A stretch of DNA of 64,000 bases, taken from an uncultured Lachnospiraceae bacterium (lineage in GTDB: Bacteria > Bacillota > Clostridia > Lachnospirales > Lachnospiraceae). The notes under the pieces were generated by a model. The model saw nothing but the letters and a program-made list of their open reading frames with translations, searched no databases and had not been told where the DNA came from. The stretch lies in assembly GCA_947089905.1 (NCBI GenBank), contig CAMUMG010000007.1:1-64000 (forward strand). Direction: 5' to 3'. This document shows, piece after piece, positions 55,758 to 64,000 of the stretch (position 1 is its first letter; every line of letters begins with the position of its first letter). The position numbers were made by a program, and so were the translations under genes.

Positions 55758-56786
55758 ATGGGAAATATCACAATAAAGGATATTGCAAGACTTGCTGATG
55801 TCGGAATTGCTACGGTATCTAGAGCATTAAATAATTCTGGAACTATAAATGAAGAAACGAAAAAAAAGATTTTAGATATCGCTTCCAAATACCACTATAT
55901 TCCAAACTCCAATGCTAGAAATTTAAAAGTAAGTCAAACACAAAATATTGCATTGCTTGTCAAGGGAATCTCCAATCCCTTTTTTGCAGATATGATGAAA
56001 GAAATTCAAAGACAAGTCAATCTTAGACAATACTCCTTAATTATTCAGCAAGTAGATGATGAAACGAATGAGTTAGATGTGGCAATGGAACTAATTATGT
56101 CTAAAAAAATCTGTGGAATTATCTTTATGGGTGGAACTTATAATCATCCCGAGGAAGAATTAATCCGTTTAAATATTCCCTGTGTTCTAACTACAATTAC
56201 CTTAGCAGAAAAACAAAACTCAGAATTTTTTTCCTCTGTTGTAATCGACGAAGTCAAAGAATCTAAAAAAGCTACTGATTATCTGCTCTCTTTAGGACAT
56301 ACCAAGATTGTATTTTTAGCAAAGAGCCCTTTTGTACCAAATACTACAGGAAATATGCGTTTAAAAGGATATGAAGAGGCACTCCTTCAAGCTGGTTTAA
56401 CGTTTGATCCTTCTTTGGTTGGTGATTGTGAATATACCCCTAGTTCAGGCTATTCTGCTATGAATCGTCTATTTAGTAAACACAAAGATGTAACTGGAAT
56501 CTTTGCCGGTGCAGATACGATTGCTATTGGATGTGCAAAGGCAGCACTTACTTCTGGGCGAAGAATTCCCGAAGATGTTTCTATTATTGGTTTTGATGGA
56601 ATTGAAACAGCCGAATATTTTAATCCTTCTCTCGATACAATTTCCCAGCCCGGAATTGATATGGCTCTTTCTAGTATTAATTTATTATTTGATTTAATCA
56701 ATGGCACAGGGAAAAATGAACATATTACATATCAGGCTGTTTTGTTAAAGCGAGGCTCTTGTAGTTTAGCTCCTATCTATAAATAA
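55758..56786 (+). CDS. LacI-family transcriptional regulator of the glucan locus
   Basis: A 342-residue LacI/GalR regulator. The helix-turn-helix (about 4-30) is ITIKDIARLADVGIATVSRA, with the hinge near SNARNLKVSQ, then a periplasmic-binding-protein-like sugar domain (about 60-335; IALLVKGISNPFFADM, IFAGADTIAIG, VSIIGFDGIE). It is divergent from the GH94 operon and precedes the anchored GH144-like gene by 21 bases. Operators in both promoter regions point to local repression relieved by a beta-1,2-gluco-oligosaccharide or its product; the effector is inferred. Confidence 0.93.
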   Translation: MGNITIKDIARLADVGIATVSRALNNSGTINEETKKKILDIASKYHYIPNSNARNLKVSQTQNIALLVKGISNPFFADMMKEIQRQVNLRQYSLIIQQVDDETNELDVAMELIMSKKICGIIFMGGTYNHPEEELIRLNIPCVLTTITLAEKQNSEFFSSVVIDEVKESKKATDYLLSLGHTKIVFLAKSPFVPNTTGNMRLKGYEEALLQAGLTFDPSLVGDCEYTPSSGYSAMNRLFSKHKDVTGIFAGADTIAIGCAKAALTSGRRIPEDVSIIGFDGIETAEYFNPSLDTISQPGIDMALSSINLLFDLINGTGKNEHITYQAVLLKRGSCSLAPIYK

Positions 56787-56807
56787 TTTTAAGGAAAGGG
56801 TATAACT

Positions 56808-58934
56808 ATGAAAAAAAAATCTTTTCGATTATATTTTATTATAACAGGTGTCCTTATTATAGGAATAGCCATTTTTTTGTTTGTCTTTCAAAAAAATTTA
56901 AACTTTAAAAAACCTTCCAAATTTGTCTATCCTGTAGAAACTATTACTTCTTCTATTATGGAACAAGAAGAAGAAGCTTGTTTTCGTTTTCTTTGGGAAA
57001 ATACGAATACCAACCCCGACAGCAATGGTTATGGGCTTGTATTGGATCGCAGTAGCAATCCTTCGATGTGTTCTGTTGCGTCTGTTGGCTATGCTCTCGC
57101 AGGCTGCGCGATTGGAGACTATCGTGGATATATTTCAGAACAAGAAGCGAAGGAACGTGCAAAACTAACTTTACAGACTCTATTAAAACATGCCGAACAA
57201 GAAGAGGGATTTTTTTATCATTTTTTAGATATGCAGACTGCAAAACGGTATGGAACTTGTGAAGTTTCGGTGATTGATACAGCAATTGCCATAAGTGGAG
57301 CTTTATTTGCAGGAGAATATTTCGGTGGAGAAGTCAAAGAACTTGCCAAACAACTTTATTTACGTGTCAACTGGGAATGGTATCGAAATCCAGATACAAA
57401 CCAATTTTATATGGAATATCTACCGGAAAAAGGATATCACACTGGAAGTTGGGGTGTATATGCAGAACAATTAATGTTATATTTTTTAAGTGCAGCATCT
57501 GAAACACATCCTGTTCCGTCTGATATGCTCTATCAGATCAATCGTCAAAAAAATCTTTGGATTGGTATGCCATCTTATATTATGTCTCCTGCTAACTCTT
57601 TATTTACCCATCAATATTCTCATGCTTGGTTTCCATTAAAAAATACAGTAGACAATCTTGGAACAGATTGGTATGCCAACTCTACCTTTGCCACCTTACA
57701 GGCCCGACAGTTTTGTATTGATACTTCTAGTGTTTTTAAAACTTTTGGAGAAAATTCTTGGGGGCTTTCAGCCTGCGACGGTCCAAATGGCTATAGTGGA
57801 GGATATGGTGCAAATCCTGACAATCACAATGATGGTACAATCGCTTTTTGTGGTGCAATAGGTTCTGCTCCCTTTGATCCAGAATCTGTTTCCAATGCAA
57901 TTTCTTATTATTATAGTATGGAAGATGTAGTTGGAACCTATGGTTTGGTAGATGCTTATAATTTAGAAGGGGATTCTCCTAAGATTATGACAGATTATTT
58001 AGGAATTGATAAGGGAATCTCTTTAGTAATGTTAGAGAATGCTAGAAGTGGACTTATATGGGAGTATATGAGTAAAAATATCTATGTAAAAGAGGGAATG
58101 AGGCTTGTAGGAATTACTCCTGCTAACCAGCGTCTGATTGAAAATGCAGATGGAATCTCAAATTATATGGACATGAAAACAACTGGGTTTACTTATTCTA
58201 AAAAGGCTCTTGACCAAGAACAAAAAGCAGAGAGTATATCCTCTAAAACAGCACTAGAATTTACTTGTTCTTCGGATAATTCTACTGGTCAGATCTCTTT
58301 TGAAAATATAAAGGTTCTTGATTATCTTCCACAGATTAATAGAGTTTATTTCTCTGCTTGTGGATCATTTTCTATTACTGCGAAACTTTTCAATGCAAAA
58401 GGAACACTATTATCAGAAAGTAAGCCTCTTTCTGTTGAGTCTAATCACTTAAAATCTTATGAACTTCCTTTTCCTAATATCATTTCAGAAGATACTATAA
58501 CGTTAACTTTGGAGATTAGCTCCAAACAGGATATTTTTTGGCTAGATGAACTTATTTTTTCTTATCATGGTGATTGGATCCGCAATGTCGCAATAAGCGA
58601 ACGCCCTTATGTTGGTGCCTTACTTCATGCTCAATTTGACTATTTTTCTGAAAGTAATAAAAAAGATTGTTATGTAACATATGAATGGCAAAAAAGTGAT
58701 TCTGTCGATGGAGAATTTTCTTCTATTTCAGGAGCAGTTACTCCTTATTATACTCCAACAAAAGAAGACATTGGACAATTTCTTAGAGTAGTAATTACAC
58801 CTGTCAATGCAGAGAGAGAAACCATTGGAAATTCCTGTAGTAGTACAAACTTCTGTGTTGTTACAGAAACTCTCCCAACAGTGACAGATAGTATATTACA
58901 AAAAGTAAAACATAACAAACCTACTATTAATTAA
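56808..58934 (+). CDS. membrane-anchored GH144-like endo-beta-1,2-glucanase
   Basis: A 708-residue protein with an N-terminal membrane helix (about 9-29), an alpha/alpha-barrel of the 'glycoamylase'/GH144 type (about 50-445; GFFYHFLDMQTAKRYG, WEWYRNPDTNQFYMEY, NSWGLSACDGPNGYSG, GIDKGISLVMLENARSGLIW), then a beta-sandwich (about 490-600) and an Ig-like repeat (about 605-690, YEWQKSDSVDGEFSSISG). It shares most barrel motifs with the cytoplasmic paralogue. Predicted to cut beta-1,2-glucan outside the cell for import. Co-transcribed with lacI. Its stop codon overlaps that of the convergent apgM-like gene. Confidence 0.85.
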   Translation: MKKKSFRLYFIITGVLIIGIAIFLFVFQKNLNFKKPSKFVYPVETITSSIMEQEEEACFRFLWENTNTNPDSNGYGLVLDRSSNPSMCSVASVGYALAGCAIGDYRGYISEQEAKERAKLTLQTLLKHAEQEEGFFYHFLDMQTAKRYGTCEVSVIDTAIAISGALFAGEYFGGEVKELAKQLYLRVNWEWYRNPDTNQFYMEYLPEKGYHTGSWGVYAEQLMLYFLSAASETHPVPSDMLYQINRQKNLWIGMPSYIMSPANSLFTHQYSHAWFPLKNTVDNLGTDWYANSTFATLQARQFCIDTSSVFKTFGENSWGLSACDGPNGYSGGYGANPDNHNDGTIAFCGAIGSAPFDPESVSNAISYYYSMEDVVGTYGLVDAYNLEGDSPKIMTDYLGIDKGISLVMLENARSGLIWEYMSKNIYVKEGMRLVGITPANQRLIENADGISNYMDMKTTGFTYSKKALDQEQKAESISSKTALEFTCSSDNSTGQISFENIKVLDYLPQINRVYFSACGSFSITAKLFNAKGTLLSESKPLSVESNHLKSYELPFPNIISEDTITLTLEISSKQDIFWLDELIFSYHGDWIRNVAISERPYVGALLHAQFDYFSESNKKDCYVTYEWQKSDSVDGEFSSISGAVTPYYTPTKEDIGQFLRVVITPVNAERETIGNSCSSTNFCVVTETLPTVTDSILQKVKHNKPTIN

Positions 58935-60148
58935 GGTTCTAATAATTCATCAATGAGATGCCAACCCTCTTTTTTATAAATTTCATTGAGCTTTGCCTCT
59001 TTTTCATTATAATATTGAATTTTTTTCAATTCTCTTGTGTTGTCATAGAGTAAATATGGCACAGGATCGGCAGTATGGGTACGCAGGCGGATAGGTGTCG
59101 GATGATCAGGAAGAATCAACATCCGATATTCTTCCTTTGCCCGCTGCATCTTTTCTACTATTACCTGAACAATCTCATGATCAATGGATTCTATCGCCTG
59201 AATTTTCTTTGAAATGCTACCTTGATGCCCCATTTCATCAGGTGCTTCCACATGAATGTAGGCAAAATCATAGCCTTCTTTTAGCAAAGCCTTTATAGCT
59301 GCTATTGCCTTTCCTCTATAATTTGTATGAAGTGTTCCATTTGCTCCTTCTACTGTCTTATTTGTCATTCCTGTACCAACAGCAATTCCTTTTAGTAGAT
59401 CAACGGCAGAGATCATCACGCCACGTTTTCCAGTCTTTTCTTCAAAATTAATTAAGTCAGGTCTTGTTCCCGCTCCCCAAAACCAGAGAGAATTTGCCTT
59501 AGAAAGACCTCTTTTTGCACGTTCTAAATTAATTGGATGGTTATTTAGTATCTCAAAACTTCGTTCCATCATGTTCCTTAACAGATCCTGTTTAGGCAGG
59601 TAAGAACTTATTTTTTTCCCTAAAATATCATGAGGAGGTGTAAGTTCAGGTATTTCACTATCTGAAACTTCTCCATAATTCCAAATAAGAAGATGTCTAT
59701 AACTTGTTCCAGCATAAAAAGAAAATGGCTCTTTTTGTAGTTGACTTTTAACTGCTTCAATTAAAATAGTTGCTTCTTGTGTCGAAATTTCTCCTGAACT
59801 ATGATCAAGAATCGTTCTTTGCTCATAAGAAACTTCTCCCTCAGAAAGAGTAACTAAATTTGCACGTATAGCAATATCTGTCGATTTTAAGCTCACGCCA
59901 ATACTTAAAGCCTCTAAAGGAGATCTTCCAGTATAATATTTTCTTGGATCATATCCCAATACAGAAAGATTTGCGGTATCACTGCCGGGTTTCATTCCTT
60001 TTGGTATCATACATGTCAATCCAACCTCTGATTTTCCTGCTAACTGATCCATTGCCGGTGTGTCTGCATATTCTAAAGGTGTCTTTCCCCCTAGTTCCTC
60101 CAACGGCTCATCTGCCATACCGTCTCCTAAAACAATAAAATACTTCAT
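58931..60148 (-). CDS. apgM: ApgM-type phosphoglycerate mutase-like protein (possible homoserine kinase)
   Basis: A 405-residue member of the alkaline-phosphatase superfamily in the archaeal-type cofactor-independent mutase group. It has MKYFIVLGDGMADEPL with metal ligands, the phospho-serine segment KPGSDTANLSVLGYDP, YTGRSPLEALSIG, and metal-site residues in HVEAPDEMGHQG and LPDHPTPIRLRTH. It follows hom by 20 bases in a threonine-pathway operon. Members in this context have been proposed, and I believe shown in Bacteroides, to act as homoserine kinase, so the glycolytic name may be misleading. Confidence 0.85.
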   Translation of the reverse strand: MKYFIVLGDGMADEPLEELGGKTPLEYADTPAMDQLAGKSEVGLTCMIPKGMKPGSDTANLSVLGYDPRKYYTGRSPLEALSIGVSLKSTDIAIRANLVTLSEGEVSYEQRTILDHSSGEISTQEATILIEAVKSQLQKEPFSFYAGTSYRHLLIWNYGEVSDSEIPELTPPHDILGKKISSYLPKQDLLRNMMERSFEILNNHPINLERAKRGLSKANSLWFWGAGTRPDLINFEEKTGKRGVMISAVDLLKGIAVGTGMTNKTVEGANGTLHTNYRGKAIAAIKALLKEGYDFAYIHVEAPDEMGHQGSISKKIQAIESIDHEIVQVIVEKMQRAKEEYRMLILPDHPTPIRLRTHTADPVPYLLYDNTRELKKIQYYNEKEAKLNEIYKKEGWHLIDELLEP

Positions 60149-60167
60149 TCTATCCTCTCCCTATTTT

Positions 60168-61370
60168 CTATAACTCAGTACGAATCCAATTTAACACAGA
60201 TACTTTTAAAGCTGCCTTTTTAAACGTTTCCTCGCTCATTTGTTCTGTTAAAAATGCAAATTCTCCAGAAACATTTGGTGCTTCACAAACCTGCTTAATT
60301 GGAAATACTCGTCTCGCAGCTTCTGTTTCTTCTTGTTTTACCCGTACAAAGAATTTGCAGATAAGAGATTTTGTATCTGCTAATTCCAATTCTTTTTGAC
60401 TCCAAATCGTCATAATATTTCTTCCTTTATGCTTTGCACTATCTACGATATCAGAAACTACAGCACTTGCAGTCGGAAGTTTTCCTGCCCCGCTTCCATA
60501 AAACATGACATCCCCTAGTACATTTCCCCTTACTAAAATACCGTTAAATACTCCATTTACTGTATATAATGGATGATTTTCTGAAATGATCTTTGGTGCA
60601 ACCATAGTATAGATGTTATCTCCTACCTGTTTAGACGATCCCAACAACTTAATTGCAGCTTTCATATTCAGAGCATATTGGATATCAATATCTGAAATGT
60701 TGACAATTCCCTCTGTCGTTATCTTTTCATAGTCTACCTGTTTTCCATAGGCTAGAGAAGTTAAAATTGCAATCTTTCGGCAAGCATCATATCCTTCTAT
60801 ATCTGCTGCTGGATTTCTTTCTGCAAATCCTTTTTCTTGTGCTTCCTTTAGTGCCTCTTGAAAAGAAATTCCTCTTTCTTTCATCTCTGTCAACATATAG
60901 TTGGTAGTTCCATTTAAAACTCCTGTAATTTCAATAATCTGATCGGCAGTCAGTGATTGATTTAATGGACGTATAATAGGAATTCCTCCACCCACACTTG
61001 CTTCAAATAAAAAGTTAATCTTCTTTTGTTTTGCAATTTCTAAGAGTTCTGCTCCATACTTTGCCACTAACTCTTTATTTGAAGTGCAGACACTTTTTCC
61101 CTTTAAAAGAGCTTCCTTGACATAGCTATAAGCCTTTTCCAAACCTCCCATTGTTTCCACAATAATCTCTACTTCCGGATCATTTACAATCTGATCAAAA
61201 TCGTGAACTAATACCTCTTCTACAGGCTGCCCCGGAAAAGTCCGAAGATCTAATACATATTTAATATCAATTTCTACCCCAGCACGTTTTGTTATAGTTT
61301 CATAGTTGGTCTTTAGTACCTCATATACTCCGGAGCCAACTGTTCCAAATCCTAATATCGCTATTTTCAT
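60168..61370 (-). CDS. hom: homoserine dehydrogenase
   Basis: A 400-residue enzyme that reduces aspartate semialdehyde to homoserine. Started at MKIAILGFGTVGSG, behind AAAGGAGG. The nucleotide-binding motif is LGFGTVGSGVYEV (5-17). The catalytic domain has GVLNGTTNYMLTEM, FAERNPAADIEGYDACRK and KLPTASAVVSDI. A C-terminal ACT-like domain (about 320-400) suggests threonine feedback. It lies between a separate ACT-domain gene and the apgM-like gene. Confidence 0.95.
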   Translation of the reverse strand: MKIAILGFGTVGSGVYEVLKTNYETITKRAGVEIDIKYVLDLRTFPGQPVEEVLVHDFDQIVNDPEVEIIVETMGGLEKAYSYVKEALLKGKSVCTSNKELVAKYGAELLEIAKQKKINFLFEASVGGGIPIIRPLNQSLTADQIIEITGVLNGTTNYMLTEMKERGISFQEALKEAQEKGFAERNPAADIEGYDACRKIAILTSLAYGKQVDYEKITTEGIVNISDIDIQYALNMKAAIKLLGSSKQVGDNIYTMVAPKIISENHPLYTVNGVFNGILVRGNVLGDVMFYGSGAGKLPTASAVVSDIVDSAKHKGRNIMTIWSQKELELADTKSLICKFFVRVKQEETEAARRVFPIKQVCEAPNVSGEFAFLTEQMSEETFKKAALKVSVLNWIRTEL

Positions 61371-61404
61371 ATGTTCTATAGCCTCCTTTGGCATCAATTA
61401 GTCA

Positions 61405-61845
61405 CTATTCTCTTCCAAGAATTTTAAGAGAGTGTATTCCTTCTGTTTTTTCAATCATTGTAATCATTTCCTGTACTTCAACTGTTTGAGGAAGTATCTC
61501 AACTCCCAATGTTAATGTAGCAATTCCCCCAATGGGAATACTCTGATGGATTGTTAAAATATTTGCACTGCACTTTGCAATCTCATTGAGAATTACAGAA
61601 AGTAATCCCGGTTTATCATCCATTTGAAGCATAAGATTGATTGTTTTACCTCTAGTATTCTCATGAAAAGGAAAAATATCATCTTTATACTTATAAAAGG
61701 AACTACGACTGATTTCCACTGCGTCTGCTGCCTCTTGAACAGTGACTGCCCGCTCCGATTCCAACAATCTTTTTGCCTCCACTACTTTAAGTAACACTTC
61801 CGGAACTGCTTTCTTCTTTACAATAAAATACTTATCTTCTTCCAT
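61405..61845 (-). CDS. ACT domain protein (UPF0735/PheB-like)
   Basis: A 146-residue protein. The N-terminal half (about 1-70) has a helix-turn-helix-like segment (TVQEAADAVEISRSSFYKYKD), and the C-terminal half (about 72-143) is an ACT amino-acid-binding domain (NLMLQMDDKPGLLSVILNEI). The family is annotated UPF0735 or PheB-like. In Clostridia it heads the hom operon and may sense an amino acid end product. First gene of a three-gene unit. Confidence 0.9.
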   Translation of the reverse strand: MEEDKYFIVKKKAVPEVLLKVVEAKRLLESERAVTVQEAADAVEISRSSFYKYKDDIFPFHENTRGKTINLMLQMDDKPGLLSVILNEIAKCSANILTIHQSIPIGGIATLTLGVEILPQTVEVQEMITMIEKTEGIHSLKILGRE

Positions 61846-61965
61846 TTTTACTCTCCATCTTTATTGTATGTATAAGGAATACAAATGTCCGTCTTGAATG
61901 GATATATTATCATATTTTTTTTCAAATTGCAACTATTTTTTAAACCTTTTAGAGAGAAAATTCCA

Positions 61966-62009
61966 AAAGCAGATACCTAAAAATTGACCTGTTTTTAGGT
62001 ATCTGCTTT
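61966..62009. terminator. 18-bp perfect hairpin downstream of csrA
   Basis: Arms AAAGCAGATACCTAAAAA and the complement flank an eight-base loop. It follows the csrA stop on the minus strand and precedes the ACT-hom-apgM unit, so it probably ends the flagellar transcript. The T-run is short. Confidence 0.75.
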
Positions 62010-62062
62010 GAGATTTTCAATAGAAAGATATTCACGATTTTGTTGTACGAGTTAAATGACTA

Positions 62063-62281
62063 TTACAATAATTGTTTAATGATATCTACAGATGTACTCT
62101 CCTCTACTGCTTCTTTATTCGACTGTTGAATCTGTAAATAGATTTCTTTTCGGTAAATAGAAACTGATTTTGGTGCACGAATTCCAACCTTTACCTGATC
62201 ACCCTTAATTTCAAGAATAGTCACTTCAATATCATTTCCAAGCATAATAGATTCATTCATTTTTCTTGACAAAGCCAGCAT
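62063..62281 (-). CDS. csrA: carbon storage regulator CsrA
   Basis: A 72-residue RNA-binding translational repressor. It has the CsrA strands [40 protein letters not shown] and a C-terminal helix slightly longer than in Escherichia coli, as in other Firmicutes. The start overlaps the fliW stop (TAATG). In Bacillus CsrA blocks flagellin translation and is held inactive by FliW; the coupling here implies the same partner switch. Confidence 0.96.
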   Translation of the reverse strand: MLALSRKMNESIMLGNDIEVTILEIKGDQVKVGIRAPKSVSIYRKEIYLQIQQSNKEAVEESTSVDIIKQLL

Positions 62282-62748
62282 TACTGTTCCCCCTTTGTTT
62301 CTTTGAGCTTTTGAAACTGTTCATAAACCGCAAATTTTACTGGATAATCGGCATTTTCCGCAATGAGTTGGCATCCCTTTTTAGTATCTGCATTAATTAC
62401 AAGAGGAGCCTTTAAATTTACTGTCATTTTGGTTAAATCCGAAGGAACCGTTAAGGTTACAAAAACTACTTGATTTTCTTCATTCAAATTTCCAAGAGAT
62501 TGTAATGCGTCTTCATTTACAATGGGATTATAGTCCTCTTTTACTAGATCAGGATGAATAATCGGAAGTGCTAATGTTGGTTCTTCCAAACTTTGAAGCC
62601 ATGAAATCGAAGATCTGGTTTCATTTTCATTATTATATAAGATAGTATAATGCTTTTGATTTTCAAATCCTAAAATTCCATTCTCAAATGTTAATACTTT
62701 ATCCTCTGCCAGTTCAATTTCTCCAAAATGTTTTGTCTTTACAAGCAT
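62281..62748 (-). CDS. fliW: flagellar assembly factor FliW
   Basis: A 155-residue FliW with the diagnostic [22 protein letters not shown] start and the [16 protein letters not shown] segment. FliW binds both CsrA and flagellin and so couples flagellin synthesis to secretion. ATG behind AAAGGAG. It is translationally coupled to csrA and follows flgL after about 140 bases that can form a long hairpin. Confidence 0.96.
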   Translation of the reverse strand: MLVKTKHFGEIELAEDKVLTFENGILGFENQKHYTILYNNENETRSSISWLQSLEEPTLALPIIHPDLVKEDYNPIVNEDALQSLGNLNEENQVVFVTLTVPSDLTKMTVNLKAPLVINADTKKGCQLIAENADYPVKFAVYEQFQKLKETKGEQ

Positions 62749-62785
62749 TTCTCTTTCTCCTTTTTCTTACTCTAAGATCAAATAA

Positions 62786-62876
62786 AGCTGTTGTAAAATA
62801 GATTTTAACTACCATATGTTTTGGGCATTATATTTTCTATCCATATATGGTATAAAAATTTTATCTTACAACAGCT
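62786..62876 (-). repeat. long imperfect hairpin between flgL and fliW
   Basis: The outer arms AGCTGTTGTAA and TTACAACAGCT match perfectly. Inside, A+T-rich stretches and ACCATATG/CATATATGGT pair further, giving a stem-loop of about 90 bases. On the minus-strand RNA the loop region holds AUAUGGAUAG, similar to the ANGGA core bound by CsrA. It may be a terminator or processing site, and possibly a CsrA target. Confidence 0.6.
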
Positions 62877-62891
62877 CCTATCACTGACTAC

Positions 62892-64000
62892 TTAAATAAA
62901 ATCAAGTAATGTATTTTTTACTACCTTTGCAGCCGCTGACAGAGCAGCATTATATATTGTTTCCTGAGAGTTATAATTTATAACTGTATCCACAATATCG
63001 GCATCTTCATTATTAGAAAGCATCTCTTCAAAATCTGTTTGCTCAGTAGAAAGTCTACTTTCTGTCAACTGTAGACGAACATATCGACTTCCTAAGTCTG
63101 CGGAAGCAACACTAACTACATTCTGTTGTTTTTCAATTTCTGTTAAGCCTCTTGCAAAACAAGACTGCATTACTTCTGTCTTTAAGGTATATTCTGTATT
63201 TAAAATTCCTAACATCTCATTTAATGCTGTTTTTTGTTGTTCTGTAAGAGAACTATCAGAAAGCATCTTTTTTGTTTCATCAATCTTAGTCTGAGTATCT
63301 ATTACACTGTTAATTGCACTAACCATTTCGTCAATAATACGTCCAGAATCGTGTAAAATTGCATCACTGCCTTGAGTATTAATCGTCATCTTTTGACTAA
63401 AGTTGATCTCATATTGAAGCTGCTGATTCTGTTTGGTATAGACAAGTGGCTCTTGTTCACCATCTGGATCATCCTCATTTATATTGCTGAGATCGGTTAC
63501 AGTACAATCAAAATAGTGTTCTGGTCGAAGATCATTTTTAAAAAATTTATTCTTTTCATACTCTACATGAATACTTGGGCGATTACTCCATTCATTATAA
63601 AGATCAGGAGGAATAATCAATTCTCCTGTATCAGTCAAATAGTGAATTACTCCTTCCTCTGGCTGATAAGCAGAAGCTTCGGTAGAACCCATAAAAACAA
63701 TATCTCCAGAATATTCTTCTTCTATTAAAACTCCATCTTCATCGTATTGATATTTTCCTTCTTCATCTAAGGTTGGAAAAGTAATTTGGATTGTTCCGTC
63801 TTCGTCTTCTTTCTTTAAATTGTCATATGCAAGTCGAAGTCGATATGCCTCAATTACATTTGGTTTTTGACTAAAATCACTTGCCTGTGGATCATCTGGA
63901 TTATAAGCATTTATATCTAATGAATAAATCGGACGTTTAATTAAATCAATATCTGTACCAGCCAAACATTCTGTCATCTTATAATTATACTGTTGTGTCG
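62892..64000 (-). CDS. flgL: flagellar hook-associated protein 3, 3' part
   Basis: The C-terminal 369 or so residues of FlgL; the frame stays open to the window edge, so the start lies outside. The typical end of FlgL/flagellin-like proteins is clear: NNEDADIVDTVINYNSQE, then TIYNAALSAAAKVVKNTLLDFI. The helical region before it (about the last 150 residues) is normal. The part nearer the N-terminus contains an acidic insertion (repeated E/D-rich strands, DEEGKYQYDEDGVLIEEEY), longer than in enteric FlgL. Next to fliW-csrA, as in many motile Clostridia. Confidence 0.9.
   Translation of the reverse strand, partial: TQQYNYKMTECLAGTDIDLIKRPIYSLDINAYNPDDPQASDFSQKPNVIEAYRLRLAYDNLKKEDEDGTIQITFPTLDEEGKYQYDEDGVLIEEEYSGDIVFMGSTEASAYQPEEGVIHYLTDTGELIIPPDLYNEWSNRPSIHVEYEKNKFFKNDLRPEHYFDCTVTDLSNINEDDPDGEQEPLVYTKQNQQLQYEINFSQKMTINTQGSDAILHDSGRIIDEMVSAINSVIDTQTKIDETKKMLSDSSLTEQQKTALNEMLGILNTEYTLKTEVMQSCFARGLTEIEKQQNVVSVASADLGSRYVRLQLTESRLSTEQTDFEEMLSNNEDADIVDTVINYNSQETIYNAALSAAAKVVKNTLLDFI

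Overview
The window looks like chromosome from a motile, strictly anaerobic Firmicute of the class Clostridia, most likely Lachnospiraceae. It carries a pyruvate:ferredoxin oxidoreductase, a tRNA-Trp-type T-box, a fliW-csrA-flgL flagellar cluster, A+T-rich DNA with strong Shine-Dalgarno sites, and several sugar ABC transporters with no ATPase of their own. This placement is inference from gene content.

Bases 1 to about 9,900 form a visibly more G+C-rich accessory island, read entirely on the minus strand. It holds small membrane and unknown proteins, a LytTR regulator with its GHKL kinase, an FtsX/MacB-type ABC exporter whose permease is frameshifted, an OmpR/kinase pair beside that exporter, and a decayed ABC-2 transporter (an ATPase remnant plus a short permease). 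No integrase or transposase is visible. From about 10,000 on the DNA is A+T-rich backbone: lysS-greA (minus), a Trp T-box leader and TrpB-like gene (plus), nifJ, hicAB, an ECF sigma factor with a long C-terminal domain, a HisRS-like protein, and a secreted nucleotidase followed by a glycosyltransferase.

From 26,360 to 29,711 is a small minus-strand cluster: a possible uronate-polysaccharide lyase, a GH105 hydrolase and a HAD phosphatase. A tRNA-Gln(CUG) follows. Next come a small acidic membrane protein, an anti-sigma-like protein with its ECF sigma factor (preceded by a textbook ECF promoter), and prfC.

The centrepiece is 33,710 to 58,934. An operon of about 22 kb on the minus strand runs from a very large GH94 phosphorylase (1,118 aa), through two solute-binding proteins, two permease pairs, an NHL/TPR/Yip1 membrane protein and a DUF5696 protein, to GH35-like, GH144-like and GH3 enzymes. 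Facing it are a LacI regulator and a membrane-anchored GH144-like enzyme. I read this as a beta-1,2-glucan (sophoro-oligosaccharide) system: outside cleavage, import, then phosphorolysis to glucose-1-phosphate plus hydrolysis of sophorose. LacI-type palindromes lie in both divergent promoter regions.

The right end has apgM-like, hom and ACT-domain genes (a threonine-pathway cluster in which the apgM-like protein may be the homoserine kinase), then csrA, fliW and the 3' part of flgL, which runs off the window.
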